A DNA stretch of 6,095 nucleotides from Euryarchaeota archaeon UBA106 (GTDB lineage Archaea > Thermoplasmatota > Poseidoniia > Poseidoniales > Thalassarchaeaceae): positions 1 to 6,095 of the forward strand of contig DAOJ01000057.1 in NCBI GenBank assembly GCA_002502365.1, in the 5' to 3' direction. Below, in pieces: positions 1-5,174 of this stretch. Position 1 is the stretch's first letter, and each line of letters begins with the position of its first letter. The notes under the pieces are model-generated. The model was not told where the DNA came from and ran no database searches. It was given only the letters and a program-made list of their open reading frames with translations. Position numbers and translations under genes: made by a program.

Positions 1-936
1 CTACTTCGAGAAAAGAGCAGCATCCCTCTTCGCCGATTGATGGTTGAAAGAAATGAGTGGGATACTGCTTGGTCTTTCCCAGAGAGTCAGCGTGTATTCC
101 CTGGAGTCTCTCAGGGAGTGCTTGTAATCGGAATTACAGTTGGAGGAGAGACTACCGGACTGACAAGCTGGGGGCCTCTTGAGTCCAGTGATGTTCTACC
201 CTCAGCAGGTTTAGATCCTAAGTCGCCTAAACTAGAACTTGAGCGGGCAAAATGGGCGACTTGGACCGACACAAATTGGGCTGTACCGAGAATGCCTCGT
301 TCAGAGCATGAGCGAAGAAAGGTACTGAATGCAATTTCTCAATTGGCAGATCTACCTCGCCTTTCCGAGGATCATAACTGGCTCAATCCAAGCGGCGACC
401 CTATCCGAGTTCGTGTCGGAGAAATCGACCAAACAACTTGGTCGGATGATATCCGCGATTGGAAGCCTCGTTCTCGTGGAACGCCATTCATTCGTGGTAT
501 TCATTTCCATTTGGAAAATGGCAAGGTTTCAATCAATCACCCAGGTTACACATCTTCAATTCCTAGAGAAGCATTGGAGCGCTCACAGGCGATGTGGAAG
601 GGGCCTATCGATGCTAGAGGCATTAGTCGCATCGCCTGCCAAGCAATCGTCAATGCTCAACAAGACAGGAGACTACGCTGGGTCGTTGTTCCACCAGATT
701 GCGTTCTAGGAAACTCAGTGAATTTCCTCGAATTGCCAGATGCTGTACAGGATAGTTTGGCTGAAGAATACGGAACGCTGGAACAAGGCCTACTGTGGTT
801 AGCAGAACATCTGAATTCGGACACTCTTGATCTTTGGTCCAGGGCTTGGGCGGCGAATAATAACGTCAACAATTACGAAATTGAAAACTTACCATTCCCT
901 CCACCGATTAGCGTAACTCAAGTTGGGCTCCGTTGA
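1..936 (+). CDS. Adenine-specific DNA methyltransferase / type II restriction-modification protein, C-terminal part (5' truncated by window edge)
   Basis: The reading frame is open from base 1, so the gene very probably starts left of the window; TTG 37 and ATG 40 are then internal codons. The opening residues, with a REKSSIPLRRLM stretch followed by a FPES..VFPGVSQG..VIGI stretch, resemble the segment just after the NPPY catalytic core in Eco57I/Alw26I-like N6-adenine methylases. A target-recognition-like region follows: GTPFIRGIHF (nt 478-507), an RIACQAIVN..RRLRW..VPP..VLGNSVNF stretch (about nt 628-726), then LLWLAEHLNS and NNNVNNYEIENLPFP (nt 856-900), the usual C-terminal signature of these enzymes. 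The catalytic domain is outside the window, so activity cannot be judged. Whether this is a methylase alone or a fused type IIG enzyme is unknown. No endonuclease gene follows. An alternative is a start at ATG 40, overlapping a TGA at 38-40 in another frame; the family-like residues upstream argue against it. Confidence 0.68.
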   Translation, partial: LLREKSSIPLRRLMVERNEWDTAWSFPESQRVFPGVSQGVLVIGITVGGETTGLTSWGPLESSDVLPSAGLDPKSPKLELERAKWATWTDTNWAVPRMPRSEHERRKVLNAISQLADLPRLSEDHNWLNPSGDPIRVRVGEIDQTTWSDDIRDWKPRSRGTPFIRGIHFHLENGKVSINHPGYTSSIPREALERSQAMWKGPIDARGISRIACQAIVNAQQDRRLRWVVVPPDCVLGNSVNFLELPDAVQDSLAEEYGTLEQGLLWLAEHLNSDTLDLWSRAWAANNNVNNYEIENLPFPPPISVTQVGLR

Positions 937-1005
937 ATCAGGCGCTTCACTGATTGTCGTTCGATTTTCGATTTATGACAGTATATCGGAAATGTCTCGG
1001 CTCGA

Positions 1006-1034
1006 CTCCGGAAATTGATTTCCGTTCCACGGAG
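1006..1034. promoter_or_regulatory. Overlapping, mutually exclusive inverted repeats
   Basis: Three pairings are visible. CGGAAA (1009-1014) pairs with TTTCCG (1019-1024) around a TTGA loop. CCGT (1022-1025) pairs with ACGG (1029-1032) around TCC. CTCCG (1006-1010) pairs with CGGAG (1030-1034) as an outer stem. They share bases, so only some can form at once. This could be an operator, an RNA hairpin or a terminator-like element of the upstream gene. There is no T-run directly after it. The function is unknown. Confidence 0.35.
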
Positions 1035-1116
1035 CAATTGAAGCGAATCGACCAAATTGATTATTACGACCACATTACGTACGCAGGGGCGTTCCGTCGC
1101 GTTCAGCATTAGGGTC

Positions 1117-1122
1117 AGAGGT
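1117..1122 (+). promoter_or_regulatory. Shine-Dalgarno site of the THEP1 NTPase
   Basis: AGAGGT lies six bases before ATG 1129 and complements the conserved 3' end of 16S rRNA. It decides the start: the in-frame TTG at 1057 would add 24 residues that resemble no part of the family, and it lacks such a site. Confidence 0.65.
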
Positions 1123-1128
1123 AAGAAT

Positions 1129-1713
1129 ATGGGAATTCATCCAAAAATTGGCATAACCGGACTTCCACGTTCCGGTAAGTCCGCTGTTTTGGAAAAAGTT
1201 GTCAACATGCTGATCGAAGAACGAAAACAAGAGAAGAGAGCCAGGAACGAAGACCCGAATGCAAAACCTATCGTCGGCGGAATGAAAACTCAGACGATTA
1301 TGGAAGATGGTCAGCGAGTTGGGTTCGAATGTGTCGATATCGTAACTGGTGAATCGGCAGTTATGGCTCATCGTGAAATTGATTCAAGAACAAGAATTCT
1401 AGGTTATGGAATAAACCCAGAAGCATTGGATGAAATCGGTGTTGCCGCAATTGAACGAACCATGGAAGAGTGTGAGATTTTAGTTATCGATGAAATTGGT
1501 AAGTTTTCAGTTGAAAGCGAAGCATTCGTTGAAGCGGTTAGAGCAGGGTTGAAGGAAGATATGCCTACCATTCTATCTCTACACAAGAAGAGTCGTCACC
1601 CTCTTCTACAAGATATACGAAGAAGAGATGATTCCCGTATATTGGAAGTTACTCCAGTAAATCGGGCACTACTTCCTTACAAGATTCATAAATTAGTCAG
1701 AGAAACCTACTGA
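1129..1713 (+). CDS. THEP1-family nucleoside-triphosphatase (COG1618/DUF265)
   Basis: A 194-residue P-loop NTPase; the family hydrolyses NTPs to NDPs (EC 3.6.1.15) in the cytoplasm, and its physiological role is not settled. Walker A is GLPRSGKS at residues 11-18, right at the N-terminus. The RVGFECVDIVTGE segment follows, matching the family's R.GF...D..TG signature. Then comes the G-Y-x-I/V-N segment (GYGINPEALDEIG). Walker B with the family hallmark is ILVIDEIGKF, with D121 and E122. The C-terminal part has the H-K-K-S-R-H-P stretch and an NR near the end. Length is typical for the family. The start at ATG 1129 is supported by AGAGGT upstream and by Walker A sitting about ten residues in, as in relatives. 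The small membrane protein gene follows after 43 bases on the same strand, so the two may be cotranscribed. The family is frequent in archaea but also present elsewhere, so it only mildly supports the taxonomy. Confidence 0.9.
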   Translation: MGIHPKIGITGLPRSGKSAVLEKVVNMLIEERKQEKRARNEDPNAKPIVGGMKTQTIMEDGQRVGFECVDIVTGESAVMAHREIDSRTRILGYGINPEALDEIGVAAIERTMEECEILVIDEIGKFSVESEAFVEAVRAGLKEDMPTILSLHKKSRHPLLQDIRRRDDSRILEVTPVNRALLPYKIHKLVRETY

Positions 1714-1756
1714 TTAAGCGAGGCATTCATCCCCTTTGGGCGTCTCAGAAGGCCTG

Positions 1757-2140
1757 ATGGATTCACCCGCCGCCCGACTTGAGCGAGTGCTAATTGGTAT
1801 CGCGATACCTATGGCATTCCTAACCGCTCTCGCAATTGCAGAGGGAAGAATCGAGTTATTCGGCTGTGAAGGAGACTTATGTGCTGATGTCGATGAGATA
1901 TCACTTGCATTGCCAGGAATCGTGATACTGTGTTTAGTTGGGGTGGTTCTTTTGCAAGTTTCAAAAAATCGCAACTTCGGAGATGGATTGCTTGATCGTT
2001 GGTTCAGTAGGGAGCCTGAATCTGTAATGCGAGAAAGGTTGGAAGAGGAGAGATTCGAAGCCAGCGATGAGAGTATGGGGTCTCGTTGGGCCGAATTGGA
2101 AAAGAAGGATTTGGAAGACCGATACAGTGAGGAAGAGTGA
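1757..2140 (+). CDS. Small two-helix membrane protein with acidic C-terminal tail, function unknown
   Basis: I do not recognise this 127-residue protein. Residues about 11-29 (VLIGIAIPMAFLTALAIAE) and 50-68 (LALPGIVILCLVGVVLLQV) are likely transmembrane helices. They are joined by a short acidic loop holding C37 and C42 (CEGDLC), which could form a disulfide if it faces outside. Basic residues at R7, R10, K70 and R72 suggest that both ends are cytoplasmic. The tail from about residue 82 is highly charged, rich in Glu and Arg, and probably helical. ATG 1757 is chosen because AGAAGG lies at 1747-1752. A TTG at 1736 would add seven residues, and a start there cannot be excluded. The gene lies 43 bases after the THEP1 gene and may share its transcript. 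A longer opposite-strand reading frame over the same bases is Ser/Thr-rich low-complexity sequence and was dismissed. The coding call is good; the function is open. Confidence 0.7.
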   Translation: MDSPAARLERVLIGIAIPMAFLTALAIAEGRIELFGCEGDLCADVDEISLALPGIVILCLVGVVLLQVSKNRNFGDGLLDRWFSREPESVMRERLEEERFEASDESMGSRWAELEKKDLEDRYSEEE

Positions 2141-2214
2141 AATTTTTTACAATCAAAGGCTGGTTTCGCGATAGAAAACTTGACCCCTTTCAGTAAACTC
2201 GGGGGCATGATAAC

Positions 2215-2598
2215 ATGAGCGAAGTACCCAGCGATCTGAGATACACGGCCGAACATGAGTGGATTCGAGTTGATGGTGATGAGGCGGTAATCGGTGTAAC
2301 AGATTACGCTCAAGATGCATTAACCGATGTTGTTTGGGTAGAACTACCCGAAGTTGGAATGTCTGTTGGTGCCATGGAATCATGTGGCAGCGTGGAGTCG
2401 GTAAAATCAGTTAGCGAAATCTATGCGCCAATCGCCGGAGAAGTTACAGAGGCTAACGAAAGTCTTGAGGACGCACCGGAACAAATCAATCAGGACCCCT
2501 ATGGAGAAGGCTGGATCTGGAAGATGTCAATCAGTGATGCTGGGGAGCTCGAAGGTCTTCTTGATGCAGCGGCGTACAGCGAACTGATTGGTGAGTGA
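2215..2598 (+). CDS. gcvH: Glycine cleavage system H protein (lipoyl carrier)
   Basis: A 127-residue H protein, normal length for the family. Its lipoyl-lysine arm carries the methylamine intermediate from P protein (glycine decarboxylase) to T protein and is reoxidised by L protein. The family signature is clear: YTAEHEWI (residues 10-17), GVTDYAQDAL (27-36), GSVESVKSVSEIYAPIAGEV (58-77) with the predicted lipoylation site K64, and the C-terminal N..PYGEGWIWKM motif. In the K64 motif E61 and E68 flank the lysine as in active H proteins. ATG 2215 is the only sensible start, since the conserved N-terminus begins just after it; a G-run at 2201-2205 nine bases upstream is a weak ribosome-binding candidate. 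No P, T or L protein gene lies in this window, so its partners must be encoded elsewhere. Its stop overlaps the start of the RNase H gene. The protein is acidic. Confidence 0.96.
   Translation: MSEVPSDLRYTAEHEWIRVDGDEAVIGVTDYAQDALTDVVWVELPEVGMSVGAMESCGSVESVKSVSEIYAPIAGEVTEANESLEDAPEQINQDPYGEGWIWKMSISDAGELEGLLDAAAYSELIGE
2590..2594 (+). promoter_or_regulatory. GGTGA, possible ribosome-binding core for the RNase H gene
   Basis: GGTGA lies inside the last codons of gcvH. It is immediately next to GTG 2595, which is too close, but nine bases before TTG 2604. It therefore leaves open whether RNase H starts at GTG 2595, overlapping the gcvH stop, or three residues later at TTG 2604. Confidence 0.35.
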
Positions 2599-3137
2599 AT
2601 AACTTGGTAGCAGCCCTCCACATCTACGTGGATGGTTCTTGCGAAGAGAATCGAAATGTAACTGCAGAGACTCCTGCTGGCTGGGGGTTTTGCGTTGTTG
2701 AGGGCGATACCGGTCTTGGTAGAGGTCGAGGTGAAATTGTAACCGAAGGCTCTGGTTCTGTCATAACAGACGAGGCTTCGGAGGCTTTCATCGGGGCTGA
2801 AGTTGGCTCAAACAATACTGCTGAATTGAGTGCAATTGCCGGAGCACTCGGTTGGCTTCTTAGACAGGGAGGAAGCAGTTCAGTAGTCATTCGCGCCGAT
2901 TCACAATATGCACTCAATATTGCAAATGGACAATGGAGGGCTAAGAAAAATCGTGATTTGGCTTCACACGTGCGCGCACTTTGGGATGAGGTCTCCATTT
3001 TGCGAGAATTATCTGGTGAACATGTCAGGGCACATCGTGGGCATCGTTGGAATGAGCGTGCTGACCATTTAGCATTCAGAGCAATGAGTGGGAAAGAGCC
3101 GTTACCCTTGCAATTTTGGAAGCCTGGTCAGAGATAG
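2595..3137 (+). CDS. rnhA: Ribonuclease H, type 1 (RNase HI)
   Basis: A 180-residue endonuclease that cuts the RNA strand of RNA-DNA hybrids, using two metal ions. All catalytic residues are visible: D13 in IYVDGS, E77 in SNNTAEL, D102 in RADSQYALN, and H147 and D157 in the HRGHRWNERADHLA stretch. The spacing from that His to the last Asp equals the H124-D134 spacing of the E. coli enzyme. No N-terminal hybrid-binding domain is present. An extra segment of about 25 residues sits between the first two strands and the EASEAFIGAEVGSNNTAEL stretch, so the protein is longer than the 155-residue E. coli form. The start GTG overlaps the gcvH stop as GTGA (2595-2598), suggesting translational coupling; TTG 2604 is the alternative. 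The gene ends five bases short of the stop codon of the opposing membrane protein gene. Type 1 enzymes are less common than type 2 in archaea, though known there. Confidence 0.95.
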   Translation: MNNLVAALHIYVDGSCEENRNVTAETPAGWGFCVVEGDTGLGRGRGEIVTEGSGSVITDEASEAFIGAEVGSNNTAELSAIAGALGWLLRQGGSSSVVIRADSQYALNIANGQWRAKKNRDLASHVRALWDEVSILRELSGEHVRAHRGHRWNERADHLAFRAMSGKEPLPLQFWKPGQR

Positions 3138-3142
3138 TCGGC

Positions 3143-3619
3143 TCATTCATCGGTAATTGAGTCGGCCAGAGGCCCTAGGGCTAGCATTGAGTAAATGCCA
3201 GATAGAGATATCAAGAGGCCGATTAGTAGCAAAACCAATCCGGTTGGATCTGGAAGATATTCCTGCAGAGGATTGCCCGCGATCCAAGATAGAATGATTG
3301 TCAATATTCCAGCGGCCAGAATCTGTTTTGAGGATTTTTCAGGATTTTCCCAATTGTCTAACCAAGGAATCAGGCCTTTTCGCTTGAAGGTGAATCGATA
3401 CCAAGCGACGTACCAAAACCCTAGGCCTGTCATACCAATTATTCCTAATGTGAAGGATTCTGAATCCCATGGCCCGGGAAATGAAAAACCTAGAATCATA
3501 GTATTGAGGATTAGGAGAGAGCCAATGATTGCTGGAACGGATCCATCAACCTCCTCGCTAGTTGCCACATCACTTCCAATCGGCATCAGGGCTTCAAATC
3601 GACTAAGCAGAAAAGTCAT
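3143..3619 (-). CDS. Four-helix membrane protein, function unknown
   Basis: I do not recognise this 158-residue protein. Four hydrophobic segments are visible: residues about 28-46, 57-75, 98-116 and 126-146. The loop between the second and third (76-97, FKRKGLIPWLDNWENPEKSSK region) is charged and basic, so probably cytoplasmic, which puts both ends inside. The first 25 residues are polar and acidic. The start at 3619 is supported by AAAGGA (plus-strand 3628-3633) eight bases upstream. A second Met at residue 12 (nt 3586) is possible but has no better site. The gene is convergent with RNase H (five bases between the stops) and divergent from the acetyltransferase (24 bases between the starts). 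The opposite-strand frame of similar length over the same bases has no protein-like features, whereas the minus-strand product has clean helix/loop alternation. Coding status is likely; function is unknown. Confidence 0.75.
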   Translation of the reverse strand: MTFLLSRFEALMPIGSDVATSEEVDGSVPAIIGSLLILNTMILGFSFPGPWDSESFTLGIIGMTGLGFWYVAWYRFTFKRKGLIPWLDNWENPEKSSKQILAAGILTIILSWIAGNPLQEYLPDPTGLVLLLIGLLISLSGIYSMLALGPLADSITDE

Positions 3620-3643
3620 TCATCGGTTCCTTTTGGCAGAATT
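3620..3643. promoter_or_regulatory. 24-base divergent gap between membrane protein and acetyltransferase starts
   Basis: Only 24 bases separate the two start codons, so the promoter of each gene must lie largely inside the other's coding region, or transcripts are nearly leaderless. The minus-strand gene has AAAGGA here (3628-3633); the plus-strand gene has no visible Shine-Dalgarno site. I cannot point to a convincing TATA box for either direction. Confidence 0.35.
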
Positions 3644-4084
3644 ATGAAGAATGGTTTGGTTTGGGAAAAATCCCTCGACCAAGCCCATCTTGATTTGAGG
3701 TTCGATGTCCTTCGACAAGGATTACCGAGAGGAACTGAGCACTATCCGGGAATTGATGAAGACCCTAGAACAACCTTCTTGTGTGCTTATGAAAATGGGG
3801 AACTAATTGGATGCTCAACTCTTCAGGTGGATAGAAGAGAAGGCTGCAAATTCCGAATTAGGGGAATGGCGGTCAGATCTGAGCACCGGAACAAAGGGGT
3901 TGGAACTAAGATAGTAAAAGGATTGCAAGACTTCGCTAGAAGTCAAGGCTCTGGCATATGGTGTAATGCCAGAATCAAAGCAGTCCCAATGTACGAAAGG
4001 TGTGGCTTCGTAATTATCTCGGATTTGTTCGAAATCGAAGGAATCGGGCTCCATCATGATATGCAATGGATACTTTCTGATTGA
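3644..4084 (+). CDS. GNAT-family N-acetyltransferase
   Basis: A 146-residue single-domain acetyltransferase, the normal size for the fold. It should move an acetyl group from acetyl-CoA to an amine; the substrate cannot be told from sequence. The N-terminal LRFDVLRQGLPRG stretch (18-30) and CAYENGELIGCSTL (47-60) form the first helix and strands. Motif A is RGMAVRSEHRNKGVGTKIV (73-91), with the pyrophosphate-binding R-N-K-G-V-G at 82-87. Motif B is IWCNARIKAVPMYERCGF (105-122), with Y117 at the usual general-acid position. The C-terminal FEIEGIGLHHDMQW stretch resembles a subgroup that reads FeipgiGPH..M in bacteria and archaea. The ATG is close to the divergent gene and has no clear ribosome-binding site, so leaderless translation is plausible. 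Its stop is one base from the stop of the large membrane protein gene on the other strand. Confidence 0.9.
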   Translation: MKNGLVWEKSLDQAHLDLRFDVLRQGLPRGTEHYPGIDEDPRTTFLCAYENGELIGCSTLQVDRREGCKFRIRGMAVRSEHRNKGVGTKIVKGLQDFARSQGSGIWCNARIKAVPMYERCGFVIISDLFEIEGIGLHHDMQWILSD

Positions 4085-4085
4085 C

Positions 4086-5114
4086 TTACATCATAATATT
4101 AGCAGTGAAAACCAGTCCGACTATCAATGTGACAGTGATGACGAAGACGTTGAACGCGTTGGGTGTCATCTCCTCGATACCAGCTCCGTAGCCGGTCATT
4201 CCGTCTTCAACTCCTTCATCCCTCATTCTGTAATATGCGTACAACACTAATAGCATCGCAACTGGCCCTGCAAGACTATCAATTACAGATTGATCGGAAA
4301 CCGGCCTTGTTATCTCCCCAACATTGTCAACTAATGCCATGTAAGTCGATATGGTAGCAGTGATTAGGAAGAAGATCCCTGGATGTAATATCGACCACTT
4401 TCCTTTGGGTCCGTCCAATACAACCATTGCGGTCCAGAGTGTGTAGACTAAGAATAGCGAACCACTTACAGCTACTGTCACCTCAGATGGAGCTCCCAGA
4501 CCCGCATCGAGCATTTCCTGACTTACCTCCCCTAATTCGAAGGCAGCTATTCTCTCCGCGGGCATGACGATGGACATGAAGCTGTACCAAACCCCCATTA
4601 GAACCACAATTAGCATAGCCACAAGTGACGGCTTGTCCTCTATGTTCAAACCCATCCTAAATTCAGATAGGCCATCGTCTACCTCATCCTCGGCCTTGAG
4701 CAGGTAGTAGGCCGCTATGTATACCACAGTAGTTATCGGAGCAACATATTTTGGTGTATCGGAAGAATCCAAGTCTCCCCAATAGGCCCACATTGTAACA
4801 GACATTACAACGAAACCCAAAATTACTGGTATCATAATCTTCCACATTCCTTTAGCCCCCTCATTAAGGATTAGCATTGTGGACATGAATACACCAAACA
4901 TCAGTACCCCATTGAAGGCGGTCTCAGGCCCCCCATTTCCATAAGAGGTCATTCCGATAGATGTATCATTGGAAAATCCGAGAGTAAAGCAACCTTCCCC
5001 TCCCGTAACATAACAATCGGCAAATAGCATGAAGTTTAACGAGTAAACTAACGCTACAAGCGCACTGATAACAAGACAAATTTTCGCAGGCGTGGATTTG
5101 ATTCTATCAAACAT
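4086..5114 (-). CDS. Nine-helix membrane protein with internal duplication, function unknown
   Basis: A 342-residue integral membrane protein that I cannot assign to a family. Likely helices are at residues about 11-31, 67-83, 91-112, 124-139, 163-184, 211-233, 243-262, 279-296 and 319-341. Charged loops at 84-92, 140-162, 234-241 and 297-318 place the N-terminus inside and the C-terminus outside. The first external loop has C34 and C42, a possible disulfide. Helices 1-4 and 5-8 look like two copies of one unit, and helix 9 begins like a third copy (see the repeat entry). No transporter signature, nucleotide-binding site or metal-binding cluster was found. It follows the pirin gene on the same strand after 56 bases, with a TATA-like element in between, so it may have its own promoter. 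A GGAG two bases from the ATG is too close to be a good ribosome-binding site. Confidence 0.85.
   Translation of the reverse strand: MFDRIKSTPAKICLVISALVALVYSLNFMLFADCYVTGGEGCFTLGFSNDTSIGMTSYGNGGPETAFNGVLMFGVFMSTMLILNEGAKGMWKIMIPVILGFVVMSVTMWAYWGDLDSSDTPKYVAPITTVVYIAAYYLLKAEDEVDDGLSEFRMGLNIEDKPSLVAMLIVVLMGVWYSFMSIVMPAERIAAFELGEVSQEMLDAGLGAPSEVTVAVSGSLFLVYTLWTAMVVLDGPKGKWSILHPGIFFLITATISTYMALVDNVGEITRPVSDQSVIDSLAGPVAMLLVLYAYYRMRDEGVEDGMTGYGAGIEEMTPNAFNVFVITVTLIVGLVFTANIMM
4161..5081 (-). repeat. Internal protein-level duplication (two four-helix units) in the nine-helix membrane protein
   Basis: Unit 1 is residues about 12-162 (nt 4629-5081) and unit 2 about 164-318 (nt 4161-4625). Residues 69-96 align without gaps to 218-245, with nine identities that include the G.KG.W.I core (GAKGMWKI against GPKGKWSI) and a following Pro. 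AYY at 135-137 followed by a charged VDDG loop aligns to AYY at 293-295 followed by VEDG. YS at 24-25 aligns to YS at 177-178. The offset varies from 149 to 158 because of loop length. This was aligned by eye only. Confidence 0.6.
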
Positions 5115-5149
5115 TGCTCCAATGAGCGAAAGTAGGCACTTAATACTCT

Positions 5150-5162
5150 CTTCGATACGAAG
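5150..5162. promoter_or_regulatory. Inverted repeat CTTCG-ATA-CGAAG
   Basis: A perfect 5-bp inverted repeat with a three-base spacer sits between the TATA-like element and the start of the nine-helix membrane protein, close to where transcription would begin. It could be an operator or a small hairpin behind the pirin stop codon. It is short enough to be chance. Confidence 0.25.
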
Positions 5163-5174
5163 TGTATATTTTAT
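5163..5174 (-). promoter_or_regulatory. TATA-box-like element upstream of the nine-helix membrane protein gene
   Basis: On the minus strand the bases read ATAAAATATACA, overlapping the pirin stop codon. An archaeal TATA box here would place the transcript start roughly 25 bases on, near 5142, leaving a leader of about 28 bases before ATG 5114. No promoter data are available; the call rests on composition and position. Confidence 0.35.

Larger units (their letters stand above)
937..1128. other. Intergenic region with nested inverted repeats and a 9-bp direct repeat
   Basis: This is the longest gene-free stretch, 192 bases between the methyltransferase and the THEP1 NTPase. No convincing small gene was found on either strand. 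It contains TTCGATT twice in tandem (about 960-973), a TATA-like GTATATC (about 981-987), inverted repeats at 1006-1034, and AAATTGATT twice (1012-1020 and 1054-1062). The A+T-rich stretch around 1054-1065 could be a promoter element for the NTPase, leaving a leader of about 40 bases, but this is only a guess. Confidence 0.5.

Noticed and set aside
2..40. A 12-codon open stretch in frame 2 ending in TGA at 38-40, overlapping ATG 40 as TGATG
   Set aside because: It could be the end of an upstream gene coupled to a start at ATG 40. But the other frame stays open to base 1 and encodes residues typical of the adenine methylase family, so a truncated single gene is preferred.
918..1109. Minus-strand frame of 63 codons across the intergenic gap
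   Set aside because: It has no ribosome-binding site, no recognisable domain and an unremarkable composition, and it overlaps the end of the methyltransferase.
1057..1128. TTG start giving the THEP1 protein 24 extra residues
   Set aside because: The extra segment lacks family similarity, and Walker A belongs near the N-terminus. AGAGGT sits at the right distance from ATG 1129.
2186..2205. CCCC...GGGG pairing before gcvH as a possible hairpin or glycine riboswitch
   Set aside because: Only four base pairs around a long loop are visible, and none of the conserved glycine-aptamer elements are seen in the 74-base gap.
1714..2313. Long minus-strand reading frame (199 codons) opposite the two-helix protein and the start of gcvH
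   Set aside because: The product is Ser/Thr/Pro-rich without domains or helices, and it runs into the well-supported gcvH start. The plus-strand product has clear membrane segments.
3195..3647. Plus-strand reading frame of 150 codons opposite the four-helix protein
   Set aside because: It has no domain, helix pattern or ribosome-binding site and overlaps the acetyltransferase start. The minus-strand product has a typical membrane-protein pattern and AAAGGA before its ATG.
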